Both the position numbers and the translations under genes were made by a program. Below the pieces are notes generated by a model, which was not told the DNA's origin, made no database searches, and saw only the letters and a list, made by a program, of their open reading frames with translations. Positions 1-8,115 of a stretch of 36,706 nucleotides of DNA are shown piece after piece. The stretch lies in the NCBI RefSeq assembly GCF_001591385.1, contig NZ_BCUU01000053.1, positions 1 through 36,706 on the forward strand, read 5' to 3'. How positions within the stretch are numbered: position 1 is the stretch's first letter; every line of letters begins with the position of its first letter. Origin of the DNA: Variovorax soli NBRC 106424 (lineage in GTDB: Bacteria > Pseudomonadota > Gammaproteobacteria > Burkholderiales > Burkholderiaceae_C).

Positions 1-843
1 GCCCCGGTCCTGGCCGCACCGGACGCCGCCGCGCAGATGTCGCGCATCGAACTCACCCCGCCGCCCGCCGAGTCGGGCGCAGGCGAGCCGGGGCCGGTGA
101 ACGAGGCGGGCGAAGCCAACGGCACCGCCGGCGCGCCGGGTGGCGAAGGCCAGGCAGAGGCCGGCACCGGCGGTTTCACCGCACCGGGTGCGGGCCAATC
201 GAAGCAGGTCCACGCCTCGGTCCGCCTGAACTTCGAGATGACGGGGCAGCGCGGCGTGCAGCCCTGGAAGGGCGTGTTCGGCGAACTGGTGTGGCTGCAG
301 GATGGCAGCGAATACAACGCGCGTCTGGCCTTGAAGATGATGTTCAAGACCATCCGCAGCCAGACGAGCGTGGGGCGCATCGACGAAGGCGGCATCGCGC
401 CCACGCGCTTTTCCGAAACGCGCCGCACCGAGGTGGCCTCCCACCTGGTGCGCGAGGAAGGCAAGGTGGTCTTCAGCAACAACTCGCCCAGCGTGCCGCT
501 CCTGCCAGGCGCGCAGGACCGCCTCAGCGTGGTGATGCAGCTGGGGGCCCTGCTGGCAGGCGATGCGGCCCGCTATCCGGAAGGCAGCCGCATCAGCATC
601 CAGACCGTCGGGCCGAAGGAAGCGGGCGTATGGACCTTCATCGTCGAAGGCACGGAACGCATCGCCGTGCCGGCCGGCGAATATGAGGTGCGGCGCCTGA
701 GCCGCGCGCCGCGCGGCGAGCACGACTACAAGCTCGAACTCTGGCTCGCGCCCGAACTGGGCTGGCTGCCGGCGCGCATGCGCCAGACCGAGCAGGACGG
801 CGACGTCATCGACCTGTCGCTGCGCGGCGTTGATGCCCCATGA
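1..843 (+). CDS. DUF3108 domain protein, 5' truncated by window edge
   Basis: The frame is open to the left edge, so the true start lies outside the window; 280 residues are visible. The visible N-terminal part is a low-complexity Gly/Ala/Pro/Glu linker (to about residue 65). A folded beta-rich domain follows, with alternating strands such as VHASVRLNFEMTGQ, TFIVEGTERIAVPAGEYEVRRLSR and KLELWLAPELGWLPARMRQTEQDGDVIDLSL, which is the DUF3108 pattern. DUF3108 proteins are usually exported and of unknown biochemical role; the proline/glycine linker would fit an N-terminal membrane anchor lying upstream, which cannot be seen here. The family call rests on the C-terminal pattern and is fairly secure; function is unknown. 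Confidence 0.8.
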   Translation, partial: APVLAAPDAAAQMSRIELTPPPAESGAGEPGPVNEAGEANGTAGAPGGEGQAEAGTGGFTAPGAGQSKQVHASVRLNFEMTGQRGVQPWKGVFGELVWLQDGSEYNARLALKMMFKTIRSQTSVGRIDEGGIAPTRFSETRRTEVASHLVREEGKVVFSNNSPSVPLLPGAQDRLSVVMQLGALLAGDAARYPEGSRISIQTVGPKEAGVWTFIVEGTERIAVPAGEYEVRRLSRAPRGEHDYKLELWLAPELGWLPARMRQTEQDGDVIDLSLRGVDAP

Positions 844-947
844 CCCTGCGCTGAATTCGCTTGCCTTGCGCAAAGCATGAAAAAGGCACGGCCAGCGCAA
901 CGGACCACGCCGGCGAGGTCACATTTCCTACAAAAAGTGCGTCACTC

Positions 948-975
948 TTGAAACTGGCGTAGCGATTGCTATCTA
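948..975 (+). promoter_or_regulatory. candidate sigma-70 promoter of the DUF3567 gene
   Basis: TTGAAA at 948-953 and TATCTA at 970-975 are separated by 16 bases. Transcription would begin near 982, exactly at the upstream in-frame ATG, so that ATG would have no leader. This favours the downstream ATG at 1015 as the true start. The -10 match is weak; the call is inferred from sequence only. Confidence 0.35.
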
Positions 976-1014
976 ACGATCATGACTGCAAAGGACTTCA
1001 GGACTTTCAACACC

Positions 1015-1293
1015 ATGCAAATGCTCTATGACTCCGAATCCTTCGTCGTCGTGCACCTGCAGGCGAACGAAGGGGAGACGACGCCAACGCCGGATCTGCC
1101 GGTGCTGGCTCGCCATGGTTTCGAGATCGTCGACAAGCGCTCCGGCAAGGAGGTGTACCTCGACGGTTCCTGGGCCGAGCTGTTCCAGAAGCAGATCGCC
1201 GCCTGGCAACTGAACACACCCACCGAGGAAGAGGTGGAGACCACGCTGGAAGGTTACGCCGAACTGGCGCAGAACCCGGTGCTCATGCACTGA
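1015..1293 (+). CDS. DUF3567 family protein
   Basis: Small cytoplasmic protein of 92 residues with no signal peptide. The sequence begins MQMLYDSESFVVVHL, which matches the conserved start of DUF3567 proteins of Burkholderiales, and carries ARHGFEIVDKRSGKEVYLDGSWAELF in the middle, the family core. An in-frame ATG at 982 would add 11 residues, but it has no visible ribosome-binding site and coincides with the predicted transcription start, so 1015 is preferred. The gene stands alone with a promoter candidate upstream and a strong terminator directly downstream. The function of the family is unknown. Family membership is confident, start moderately so. Confidence 0.82.
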   Translation: MQMLYDSESFVVVHLQANEGETTPTPDLPVLARHGFEIVDKRSGKEVYLDGSWAELFQKQIAAWQLNTPTEEEVETTLEGYAELAQNPVLMH

Positions 1294-1315
1294 CAGCGAC
1301 TCAGCCGAAGTAAGT

Positions 1316-1346
1316 GGCCGCTCATTGAGCGGCCCTTTCTTTTTTG
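1316..1346 (+). terminator. intrinsic terminator after the DUF3567 gene
   Basis: GGCCGCT and AGCGGCC form a 7-bp GC stem around a CATTG loop (1316-1334), followed by a T-rich run (CTTTCTTTTTT). This is a textbook rho-independent terminator located 23 bases after the stop codon. Confidence 0.85.
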
Positions 1347-1393
1347 CACGGGTGCAAAGCCAAATTCCGGCCCGGCAGGCGCATAGTACGACC

Positions 1394-2266
1394 ATGCCTG
1401 CCCACGCGCCCTTTTCCTCCGCCGCCTCGCATCCGGACTGGAAGCGCCGGGCGGTGGCCGCCCTGGCCAGCCTGCTCCTGCCCGCATGCACCGCGCTCGC
1501 GCCGGCTGCACCAGAACCGCCCCCGCCCATCGCGGACCGGGTGCAGGCCCTGATGCCCACCAACTTTCTCCTGCTGGGCGAGCAGCACGACGCACCGGAG
1601 CACCAGCAGATCGAACGCGAAGTGCTGCAGGCGCTGGCGGCCAAGGGCCAGCTGGCGGGCCTGGCGCTCGAGATGGCCGAGCAGGGCCAGGACACCCGCG
1701 GGCTTGCGCCGCAGGCCAGCGAAGCCCAGGTGCGCACCGCCCTGCGCTGGAACGATGCGGGCTGGCCCTGGAAGGCCTATGGCCCGGTGGTGATGACGGC
1801 CGTGCAGGCGGGCGTGCCGGTGATGGGCGCCAACCTGCCGCGCGCCCGCATGAAGGACGCCATGGCCGATGTGTCGCTCGATGCGCAACTCAATCCCGAG
1901 GCGCTCAAGGCGCAGCAGGACGCGGTGCGCACGGGCCATTGCAACGCCCTGCCCGAATCGCAGATCGGCCCCATGACCCGCATCCAGATCGCGCGCGACC
2001 GGGCCATGGCCCAGACGCTGATCCAGGCCATGTCGCCGGGCAAGACCGTGGTGCTGGTGAGCGGCTCGGGCCACAGCCCGCGCGTGGTCGGCGTGCCGCA
2101 GCACCTGCCCACCGACATGGAGGTGCGCGTGGTGCGGCTGGTGGCCGGCGAGGTGGGCGAGGACATGAAGCCCGCGGTGTACGACGCGGTGTGGTTCACG
2201 CCCGCCTTGCCGCCGCGCGATTACTGCGCCGAATTCAAGGCGGCGCGGCCCGGCAGCGCCAAGTGA
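1394..2266 (+). CDS. ChaN/Tiki-family haem-binding-like lipoprotein
   Basis: Protein of 290 residues. The N-terminus has basic residues (WKRRA), a hydrophobic stretch and a lipobox (LLPAC), so it is probably a lipoprotein. The mature part has the ChaN/Tiki signatures: FLLLGEQHDAPEHQQIE early, then TRIQIARDRAMAQTLIQ, then VSGSGHSPRVVGVPQHL near the end. Characterised ChaN from Campylobacter binds haem as a dimer and is linked to iron uptake; Tiki relatives are metalloproteases, so the activity here is not settled. The ATG at 1394 is chosen because upstream in-frame starts lie in the preceding terminator. No TonB receptor or iron gene lies next to it. A terminator follows immediately. Confidence 0.8.
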   Translation: MPAHAPFSSAASHPDWKRRAVAALASLLLPACTALAPAAPEPPPPIADRVQALMPTNFLLLGEQHDAPEHQQIEREVLQALAAKGQLAGLALEMAEQGQDTRGLAPQASEAQVRTALRWNDAGWPWKAYGPVVMTAVQAGVPVMGANLPRARMKDAMADVSLDAQLNPEALKAQQDAVRTGHCNALPESQIGPMTRIQIARDRAMAQTLIQAMSPGKTVVLVSGSGHSPRVVGVPQHLPTDMEVRVVRLVAGEVGEDMKPAVYDAVWFTPALPPRDYCAEFKAARPGSAK

Positions 2267-2290
2267 AAAGGGCCGCTGCTGCGGCCCTTT
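2267..2290. terminator. bidirectional terminator between convergent genes
   Basis: AAAGGGCCGC and GCGGCCCTTT are perfect 10-bp arms around a TGCT loop, with A-rich and T-rich flanks on either side. The hairpin sits directly after the stop codon of the lipoprotein gene and before the 3' end of the minus-strand aminotransferase gene, so it can stop transcription from both directions. Confidence 0.85.
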
Positions 2291-2299
2291 CTTCCATCC

Positions 2300-3634
2300 T
2301 CAAGCGTGCCGCTTGATCGCGTCCGCCAGCGTGTTGACCAGCGTGTCGATGTGCGACTTCTCCACCACGTACGGCGGCGCGATCACCAGCACGTCGCCGG
2401 CCGGGCGCACCAGCGAGCCCTTGTGGTAGCAGTCGAGGAAGATGTCGTAGGCGCGCTTGCCCGGCAGCCCGGCGATGGGCGCCAGTTCCACCGCCGAGGC
2501 CAGGCCCAGGCTGCGGATGCCGATGACGTTGGGCAGGCCCTTGAAGGTGCTGTGGAAGGCGTCGCCCAGCACCTTGCCCATTTCGCCGGCGCGCTGGAAC
2601 AGGCCCTCGGCCTTGAACAGGTCCAGCGTGGCGATGGCCGCCGCGCAGGCCACCGGGTGGCCCGAGTAGGTGTAGCCGTGGAAGAACTCCACCACGTGCT
2701 CGGGCGCGTTGGTGTTCATCATGGCGTCGTAGAGCTTGTCGCGCACGATCACGCCGCCCAGCGGAATCACGCCGTTGGTCACGCACTTGGCGAAGTTGAG
2801 CATGTCGGGCACCACGCCGTAGAAGTCGGACGCGAAGTTGGTGCCCATGCGGCCGAAGCCGGTGATGACCTCGTCGAAGATCAGCAGGATGCCGTGCTTG
2901 TCGCAGATCTCGCGCAGCTTGGCGAGGTAGCCCTTGGGCGGCAGGTACCAGCCGGCCGAACCGGCCACCGGCTCCACGATGATCGCGGCCACGTTGCTCG
3001 GGTCGTGCAGCGGCAGGATGCGCTGCTCCAGGTCGGCCAGCGCGTCTTCCTTCCACACCGGCTCCTCGTTGTGGATGTAGGCATGGTTCACCGGGTCGTG
3101 GATGAAGCGCATGTGGTCCACCTTGGGCAGCATGGCGCCGCCGAAGACCTTGCGGTTGCCCGGAATGCCGCCCACCGACATGCCGCCGAAGCCCACGCCG
3201 TGGTAGCCCTTCTCGCGGCCGATGAACATGGTGCGGTGGCCCTCGCCGCGCGCGCGGTGGTAGGCCAGTGCCACCTTCATCGAGGTGTCGGCCGCTTCGC
3301 TGCCCGAGTTGCAGAACAGCACCTTGTTCAGGTCGCCCGGGGCCATGGCGGCGATCATCTCGGCCGCCTTGAAAGCCTTGTCGTTGCTCACCTGGAAGGC
3401 GGTGGCGTAGTCCAGCGTGTCCAGCTGCTTCTTGATGGCCTCGTTGATCGGCTTGCGGTTGTGGCCCGCGCCCACGCACCACAGCGACGAGATGCCGTCG
3501 ATCACCTTCCTGCCGTCGTGCGTGGTGAACTCCATGCCGTCTGCTGCCACGAAGACCCGCGGGTCCTTCTTGAAGGCACGGTTGGGGGTAAAGGGCAACC
3601 ACTGGTTGTCCATGCGCAAGTCGTTGTAGGCCAT
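2300..3634 (-). CDS. omega-amino acid (beta-alanine)--pyruvate-type aminotransferase
   Basis: Class III PLP-dependent aminotransferase of 444 residues, a full length for the family. Visible signatures are FCNSGSEAADTSMKVA (cofactor phosphate region), EKGYHGVGFGG, AAIIVEPVAGSAG, LLIFDEVITGFGR (Asp to the pyridine nitrogen) and NFAKCVTNG with the Schiff-base Lys at residue 283. The N-terminal DNQWLPFTPNRAFK and the GxTYSGHPVA segment match the beta-alanine:pyruvate transaminase subgroup rather than ornithine or GABA aminotransferases. Likely reaction: transfer of the amino group of an omega-amino acid or amine to pyruvate, giving alanine. The ATG at 3634 begins the conserved N-terminus; an ATG 9 bases upstream is also possible. 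It is divergent from the amidohydrolase gene. Exact substrate is uncertain. Confidence 0.9.
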   Translation of the reverse strand: MAYNDLRMDNQWLPFTPNRAFKKDPRVFVAADGMEFTTHDGRKVIDGISSLWCVGAGHNRKPINEAIKKQLDTLDYATAFQVSNDKAFKAAEMIAAMAPGDLNKVLFCNSGSEAADTSMKVALAYHRARGEGHRTMFIGREKGYHGVGFGGMSVGGIPGNRKVFGGAMLPKVDHMRFIHDPVNHAYIHNEEPVWKEDALADLEQRILPLHDPSNVAAIIVEPVAGSAGWYLPPKGYLAKLREICDKHGILLIFDEVITGFGRMGTNFASDFYGVVPDMLNFAKCVTNGVIPLGGVIVRDKLYDAMMNTNAPEHVVEFFHGYTYSGHPVACAAAIATLDLFKAEGLFQRAGEMGKVLGDAFHSTFKGLPNVIGIRSLGLASAVELAPIAGLPGKRAYDIFLDCYHKGSLVRPAGDVLVIAPPYVVEKSHIDTLVNTLADAIKRHA

Positions 3635-3723
3635 CGAAATCACTCCTGGTGCTAGATGCGTGGCAATGCCCCGAGGTGGGCAGGAAGAGGCATTTTGGCA
3701 CCCTCTTGCACAATGCGTCCGCC

Positions 3724-4611
3724 ATGCAAGACGACGATGTTCGCGCGCCGACCTGGCGCCCGCACCCGCGCCAGCCCGCCGTGGCGCTGCCGCCGCTGGC
3801 CTGCGATGCGCACGTGCATGTGTTCGGGCCGATGGCGCGCTTTCCCTTCGACGCCGGCTCGGCCATCCGCCCCGGCGACGCGCCCAAGGAAGCGCTGTTT
3901 GCCCTGCACCGGCACCTGGGCATCGAGCGCTGCGTGATCGTGCAGTCGCTGGTGCACGGCTTCGACAACCGGGTGGTGGAAGACGCCATGGCCGCCGCCG
4001 GCGGGCGCTACCTGGGCGTGGCGCTGGCGCCGGCGGATGTGCCCGACGCCGAGCTCGTCCGCCTGGCGGCGGCGGGCTTTCGCGGCATCCGCTTCAACTT
4101 CATGGCGCCGCGGGACCTGGCCGAACAGCCCCAGGCTGTGCTCGCCTTGAGCCGCCGCCTGGCGCCGCTGGGCATGCACCTGCAGCTGCAGGTCGAGGGG
4201 CCGCTGATCCACGCGCTGGCCGAGCTGATCGACGGCAGCGCCGTGCCGGTCGTGATCGACCACATGGGCCGGGTGGATGCCTCGCTCGGGCCGCAGCATG
4301 CCGACTTTGCCGCCCTGCGCGCGCACCTTCGCGCCCGGCCGGGCCGCACCTGGGTCAAGCTCAGCGGCATCGACCGGATTTCCAGGCGCGCCGACTACGC
4401 CGACGGCATCGCCCTGGCCCGCCTGCTGGCCGATGAATTCCCGGCCCAGTGCGTCTGGGGCACCGACTGGCCGCATCCGAACCACTCGCACATCCCCGAC
4501 GACGGCGCGCTGGTCGACGCGCTGGCGCAGCAGGTCGCACCGCAGGCCGAGGTGCGCGAGCAGATCCTGGTGCGCAATCCGGCGGCTTTGTACCGCTTCG
4601 AGCCGGGCTGA
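3724..4611 (+). CDS. amidohydrolase-2 family (TIM-barrel metal hydrolase)
   Basis: Protein of 295 residues, cytoplasmic, of the amidohydrolase-related superfamily that includes 2-pyrone-4,6-dicarboxylate hydrolase and related lactonases. It has the N-terminal metal motif ACDAHVHVFGP, a central IRFNFM strand, VVIDHMGRVD, and the C-terminal WGTDWPHPNHS with the catalytic Asp, then REQILVRNPAALYRF, the typical family ending. The start at 3724 is the first ATG before the conserved domain; no strong ribosome-binding site is visible. The 89-base gap to the divergent aminotransferase gene suggests a shared control region, perhaps for one degradation pathway, but this is inference. Substrate is unknown. 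Confidence 0.85.
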   Translation: MQDDDVRAPTWRPHPRQPAVALPPLACDAHVHVFGPMARFPFDAGSAIRPGDAPKEALFALHRHLGIERCVIVQSLVHGFDNRVVEDAMAAAGGRYLGVALAPADVPDAELVRLAAAGFRGIRFNFMAPRDLAEQPQAVLALSRRLAPLGMHLQLQVEGPLIHALAELIDGSAVPVVIDHMGRVDASLGPQHADFAALRAHLRARPGRTWVKLSGIDRISRRADYADGIALARLLADEFPAQCVWGTDWPHPNHSHIPDDGALVDALAQQVAPQAEVREQILVRNPAALYRFEPG

Positions 4612-4638
4612 ACGGGGCCTGCGACAATCGCGGGTTCT

Positions 4639-5487
4639 ATGAATCCCGCGTACATCCTCACCCTTTCCTGCCCCGACCGCACCGGCATCGTGCATGCCGT
4701 CTCCGGCTTCCTGCTCGAGCGCGGCGGCAACATCGAAGAAGCGGCGCAGTACAACGACCACGGCACGGGCCTGTTCTTCATGCGCGTGCGCTTTGCCTGC
4801 GGCAGCCGCGACGAGGCCTCGCTCAAGGCCGACCTGGAAGGATTCGCCAAGGGCTTTGCCATGAACTGGCAGCTGCACGCGGCGCAGCAGCCGATGAAGA
4901 CGGTGATCATGGTCAGCAAGGAAGGCCATTGCCTGAACGACCTGCTGTTCCGCTGGAAGAGCGGCCTGCTGGCCATCGACATCCGCGCCATCGTCTCGAA
5001 CCACCGCGAGTTCTACCAGCTGGCCGCCAGCTACAACGTGCCCTTCCACCACATCCCGGTCACGGCGGCCACCAAGGCGCAGGCCGAGGCCAAGCAGTTC
5101 GAGATCATCCAGGAGGAAGGCGCCGAGCTCGTGGTGCTGGCGCGCTACATGCAGGTGCTGAGCAACGACCTGTGCGCCAAGCTGCAGGGCCGCGCCATCA
5201 ACATCCACCACTCCTTCCTGCCCAGCTTCAAGGGTGCCAAGCCCTACTACCAGGCGCATGACCGCGGCGTGAAGCTGATCGGCGCCACGGCCCACTACGT
5301 CACGGCCGACCTGGACGAAGGCCCGATCATCGAGCAGGACGTGGCCCGCGCCGACCACACCGACACGGTGGAAGACCTCACGGCGCGCGGGCGCGACACC
5401 GAGAGCCAGGTGCTGGCCCGCGCGGTGAAGTGGCACAGCGAGCACCGGGTGCTGCTCAATGGGCACCGCACCGTGGTGTTCCGCTGA
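4639..5487 (+). CDS. purU: formyltetrahydrofolate deformylase
   Basis: Protein of 282 residues, the usual PurU length. Residues 1 to about 85 form an ACT domain (YILTLSCPDRTGIVHAVSGFL), and the remainder is a formyltransferase-fold hydrolase with VIMVSKEGHCLNDLLFRWKSG, NIHHSFLPSFKGAKPYYQA (catalytic Asn/His region) and AHYVTADLDEGPIIEQDV (catalytic Asp). PurU hydrolyses 10-formyltetrahydrofolate to formate and tetrahydrofolate, balancing one-carbon pools and supplying formate; in E. coli the ACT domain senses methionine and glycine. It follows the amidohydrolase gene by 27 bases and may be co-transcribed with it. Identification is firm. Confidence 0.95.
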   Translation: MNPAYILTLSCPDRTGIVHAVSGFLLERGGNIEEAAQYNDHGTGLFFMRVRFACGSRDEASLKADLEGFAKGFAMNWQLHAAQQPMKTVIMVSKEGHCLNDLLFRWKSGLLAIDIRAIVSNHREFYQLAASYNVPFHHIPVTAATKAQAEAKQFEIIQEEGAELVVLARYMQVLSNDLCAKLQGRAINIHHSFLPSFKGAKPYYQAHDRGVKLIGATAHYVTADLDEGPIIEQDVARADHTDTVEDLTARGRDTESQVLARAVKWHSEHRVLLNGHRTVVFR

Positions 5488-5569
5488 AACGCTTCTCGCG
5501 AGGGGCGGCCCGCCACGCGGCTGGCGCAGAATGCCGCCCATCGACAACATCCCAGGAGGATCAAGCTTC

Positions 5570-5923
5570 ATGCAAGCACTGAAGTCCGTCGCGGCCGCGG
5601 CCGCCTTCGCGCTGGCGACCGGCGCGGCATTCGCGCAATATGTCGGCCCCTCGAACGTCAAGCTCACCACGGTGGCCGAGGTGCTCAAGAGCGGTACCGA
5701 CGACCAGCACGTGGCACTGCGCGGCAACCTCCTGAAGAAGGTCGGCTCGGAGAAATACGAGTTCTCCGACGGCACGGGCACCATCCGCGTGGAAATCGAC
5801 AAGAAGATCTTCCCGGCTGGGCCTATTGACGACAAGGCGAAGGTCGAGATTCAGGGCGAGGTCGAAAAGGAATTCATGAGCTCGCCCGAGATCGACGTCG
5901 ACTCGATCCGCCGCGTCGATTGA
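5570..5923 (+). CDS. NirD/YgiW/YdeI-family periplasmic OB-fold stress protein
   Basis: Protein of 117 residues with a clear Sec signal peptide (MQALKSVAAAAAFALATGAAFA, cleavage before QYVGP). The mature domain has the bacterial OB-fold (BOF) pattern: VKLTTVAEVLKSGTDDQHVALRGNLLKKVGSEKYEFSDGTGTIRVEIDKKIFP, then KVEIQGEVEKEFMSSPEIDVDSIRRV. Family members (YgiW, VisP) are periplasmic and tied to envelope, peroxide or metal stress. The start is decided by a strong AGGAGG at 5553-5558. The lrgA-like gene starts 4 bases after the stop codon, so these are probably one transcript. Confidence 0.88.
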   Translation: MQALKSVAAAAAFALATGAAFAQYVGPSNVKLTTVAEVLKSGTDDQHVALRGNLLKKVGSEKYEFSDGTGTIRVEIDKKIFPAGPIDDKAKVEIQGEVEKEFMSSPEIDVDSIRRVD

Positions 5924-5927
5924 CGCC

Positions 5928-6287
5928 ATGAAAGGCTTGCGCGGACTGGCCTGGCTGCTCGTCTTCCAGTCCCTCGGCGAGGTGCTGTCGCGCTTCTTCT
6001 CCCTGCCCTTGCCCGGCCCGGTGCTGGGGCTGGTGCTGCTGCTGGTCGGCCTGCGGCTCGAAGCCGTCCGCGAACCGGTGGGTGAATGCGCCAACTTCCT
6101 GCTGGCGCACCTGTCGCTGCTGTTCATTCCCGTGGGCGTGGGCGTCATGACTCACCTGGCGCTGCTGGCGCAGTACGGCGGCCGCATGCTGCTGGTGATC
6201 GCGCTGTCCACCTGGATCGGCCTGGGCGTCAGCGCCGCGGTCATGTGGTGGCCGCGCCCGGCGCCTGCAAGCAAGAACAAGGATTGA
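5928..6287 (+). CDS. CidA/LrgA-family holin-like membrane protein
   Basis: Protein of 119 residues with about four hydrophobic segments: GLAWLLVFQSLGEVLSRFF, PGPVLGLVLLLVGL, FLLAHLSLLFIPVGVGVM and LLVIALSTWIGLGVSAAVMWW. The LPLPGPVLGLVLL and LLFIPVGVGVM motifs are diagnostic of the CidA/LrgA family. These inner-membrane proteins were described as holin/antiholin-like regulators of autolysis and, more recently, as transport partners (pyruvate export/import) of LrgB-type proteins. The lrgB-like gene follows by 4 bases, the standard pairing. Whether the pair acts like cid or lrg cannot be told from sequence. Confidence 0.9.
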   Translation: MKGLRGLAWLLVFQSLGEVLSRFFSLPLPGPVLGLVLLLVGLRLEAVREPVGECANFLLAHLSLLFIPVGVGVMTHLALLAQYGGRMLLVIALSTWIGLGVSAAVMWWPRPAPASKNKD

Positions 6288-6291
6288 GCCG

Positions 6292-7023
<732 letters not shown>

Positions 7024-7028
7024 CCCAT

Positions 7029-7397
7029 TCAGTAGCGGTAGGGGTTGCCCGGGCGGCGGTCGTAGCGGTTGGGCACGCCGTCGCCGTCGCGGTCCCAGCG
7101 GGCGCCGCGATAGTCGCGATGGCCGTAGTCGCGGTGGCCGTAGTAGCCATCGCCATGGCCACGGCCGTGGCGGTAGTAGTTGTCGCGGCCGTAGCCGTAG
7201 CCATAGGCACGCGGCGCAGGCTGCACGTAGACCGGCGCGGGGCGCACGTACACGGGCGGCGCGGGCATCACGGCCACCGGCGGGCCGGGAAGGTTGATGC
7301 TGACCGAGCCCCAGACCTGGGCGCTGGCGGCGGTAGCGCCGAGTGCGGCCAGGGATACGAGGCCGGTGGCGATGCTGATGCGGGCGATGCGGTTCAT
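7029..7397 (-). CDS. secreted Tyr/Pro/Arg-rich protein with one calcium-loop-like repeat
   Basis: Protein of 122 residues. A Sec signal peptide (MNRIARISIATGLVSLAALGATAASA, then QVWGSVSI) is followed by a proline/valine segment (LPGPPVAVMPAPPVYVRPAPVYVQPAP), a Gly/Tyr/His/Arg-rich region (YGYGYGRDNYYRHGRGHGDGYYGHRDYGHRDY) and a C-terminal DRDGDGVPNRYDRRPGNP, which resembles a thrombospondin type-3 calcium-binding loop. The start at 7397 has a good AAAGGAG site; an ATG 18 bases upstream is less likely. It is a paralogue of the next minus-strand gene: same architecture, Asp-rich repeat and upstream block. Function is unknown; periplasmic or surface location is inferred. Confidence 0.82.
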   Translation of the reverse strand: MNRIARISIATGLVSLAALGATAASAQVWGSVSINLPGPPVAVMPAPPVYVRPAPVYVQPAPRAYGYGYGRDNYYRHGRGHGDGYYGHRDYGHRDYRGARWDRDGDGVPNRYDRRPGNPYRY

Positions 7398-7688
7398 GGT
7401 GGCTCCTTTTGTCATGCAACGTCATTGGCGTTGCGTGACTGCATGTTGCGGTTCTTTTGTAAAGCGAATGTCAAGCGCGAGCGAAGTCTTGTAGAAAAAT
7501 CGCCGCTCGCGCCCGAGGCTGACAACTTGCGTCGTACTTCGCCTACTCAATGGCGACGCGCATCGTCCGGGCGGCGGTCGTGGGCGTTGGGCACGCCGTC
7601 GCGATCACGGTCGTAGCGCACCGTGTCCGGCCGGTTCGGATGGCGGTCGTAGCGGTTGGCGATGCCGTCGCGGTCGCGGTCCCAGCGG
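7051..7688. repeat. three copies of a ~46-bp calcium-loop-coding DNA repeat
   Basis: Related stretches lie at 7051-7098, 7570-7617 and 7640-7688, each built around GGCGGTCG, GCGTTGG or GCGGTTGG, and GCCGTCGC. They encode the Asp-rich DRDxDGxxNxxDRxP repeats of the two secreted proteins. The repeat count differs (one against two), consistent with duplication within and between the genes. Confidence 0.6.
7458..7490 (-). promoter_or_regulatory. conserved upstream block, copy 1
   Basis: On the minus strand this reads AAGACTTCGCTCGCG, one base, TTGACA, then a CGCTT-Y-ACA segment. It matches the block at 8032-8064 at 28 of 33 positions, including 15 of 15 in the first part with the same one-base spacing to TTGAC. 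TTGACA may be a -35 element; no good -10 is seen at 16-18 bases. It lies about 70 bases before the start codon at 7397. Confidence 0.55.
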
Positions 7689-7984
7689 CCCTGGCTGTAG
7701 TACCAGCGGCCATGGCGCTCCACCCAGTTCGGCGCGTGATAGGCGTAGCCGGGGCGCGCGGCCATCCAGCGGCCGCCGGTCCACGCATAGCGGCCGCGCT
7801 GGTACTCGTAGTGGCCCGGCGCCCAGACGTAGCCCGGGCGCGGCGCGGGCACGCGCTCATACACCGGCGCCGGCGGGCCGAACTGCACAGAGACCGACAC
7901 CTGGGCCTGTGCCGTGGCCGGAACGACCAGTGCACCCAGCGACAGCAGGGCGGCGGCGCCGGCGGTGATCACAAGCTTCTTCAT
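7547..7984 (-). CDS. secreted YXWXGXW-type protein with two calcium-loop-like repeats
   Basis: Protein of 145 residues. A Sec signal peptide (MKKLVITAGAAALLSLGALVVPATAQA) leads into VSVSVQFGPPAPVYERVPAPRPGYVWAPGHYEYQRGRYAWTGGRWMAARPGYAY, the tryptophan/tyrosine repeat pattern of YXWXGXW-containing exported proteins. Two Asp-rich repeats follow, DRDRDGIANRYDRHPNRP and DRDRDGVPNAHDRRPDDA, resembling thrombospondin type-3 loops. The start is supported by a GGAGCAA site just upstream. It is a paralogue of the neighbouring 122-residue protein, transcribed in the same direction, each with its own upstream block. Role unknown; metal binding at the cell envelope is inferred from the repeats. Confidence 0.85.
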   Translation of the reverse strand: MKKLVITAGAAALLSLGALVVPATAQAQVSVSVQFGPPAPVYERVPAPRPGYVWAPGHYEYQRGRYAWTGGRWMAARPGYAYHAPNWVERHGRWYYSQGRWDRDRDGIANRYDRHPNRPDTVRYDRDRDGVPNAHDRRPDDARRH

Positions 7985-8031
7985 GTTTGCTCCTTCGAAT
8001 GAACTTGGGAGCCTTCATGCTGAGCGCGCCA

Positions 8032-8064
8032 TGTGAAGCGCCCGTCAACCGCGAGCGAAGTCTT
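8032..8064 (-). promoter_or_regulatory. conserved upstream block, copy 2
   Basis: On the minus strand AAGACTTCGCTCGCG is followed after one base by TTGACG and by GGCGCTTCACA. This is the second copy of the block found before the paralogous gene, and lies about 60 bases before the start codon at 7984. Shared identity and spacing suggest one regulator or sigma factor drives both genes. Confidence 0.55.
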
Positions 8065-8115
8065 ATGTCGAGGTGTAGCGGGCGCACGAAAGCGCCATGC
8101 GCCCGCCCGCGGGCA

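Noticed and set aside
2235..3989. A minus-strand open frame of 584 codons covering the aminotransferase in another frame
   Set aside because: The aminotransferase frame at 2300-3634 carries all PLP motifs; the other frame is Arg/Gly/His-rich noise.
7119..7616. Plus-strand Val/Ala-rich frame over the secreted-protein genes
   Set aside because: Antisense of the repeat-coding region; Val/Ala repeats are only the complement of the Asp/Arg/Tyr codons.
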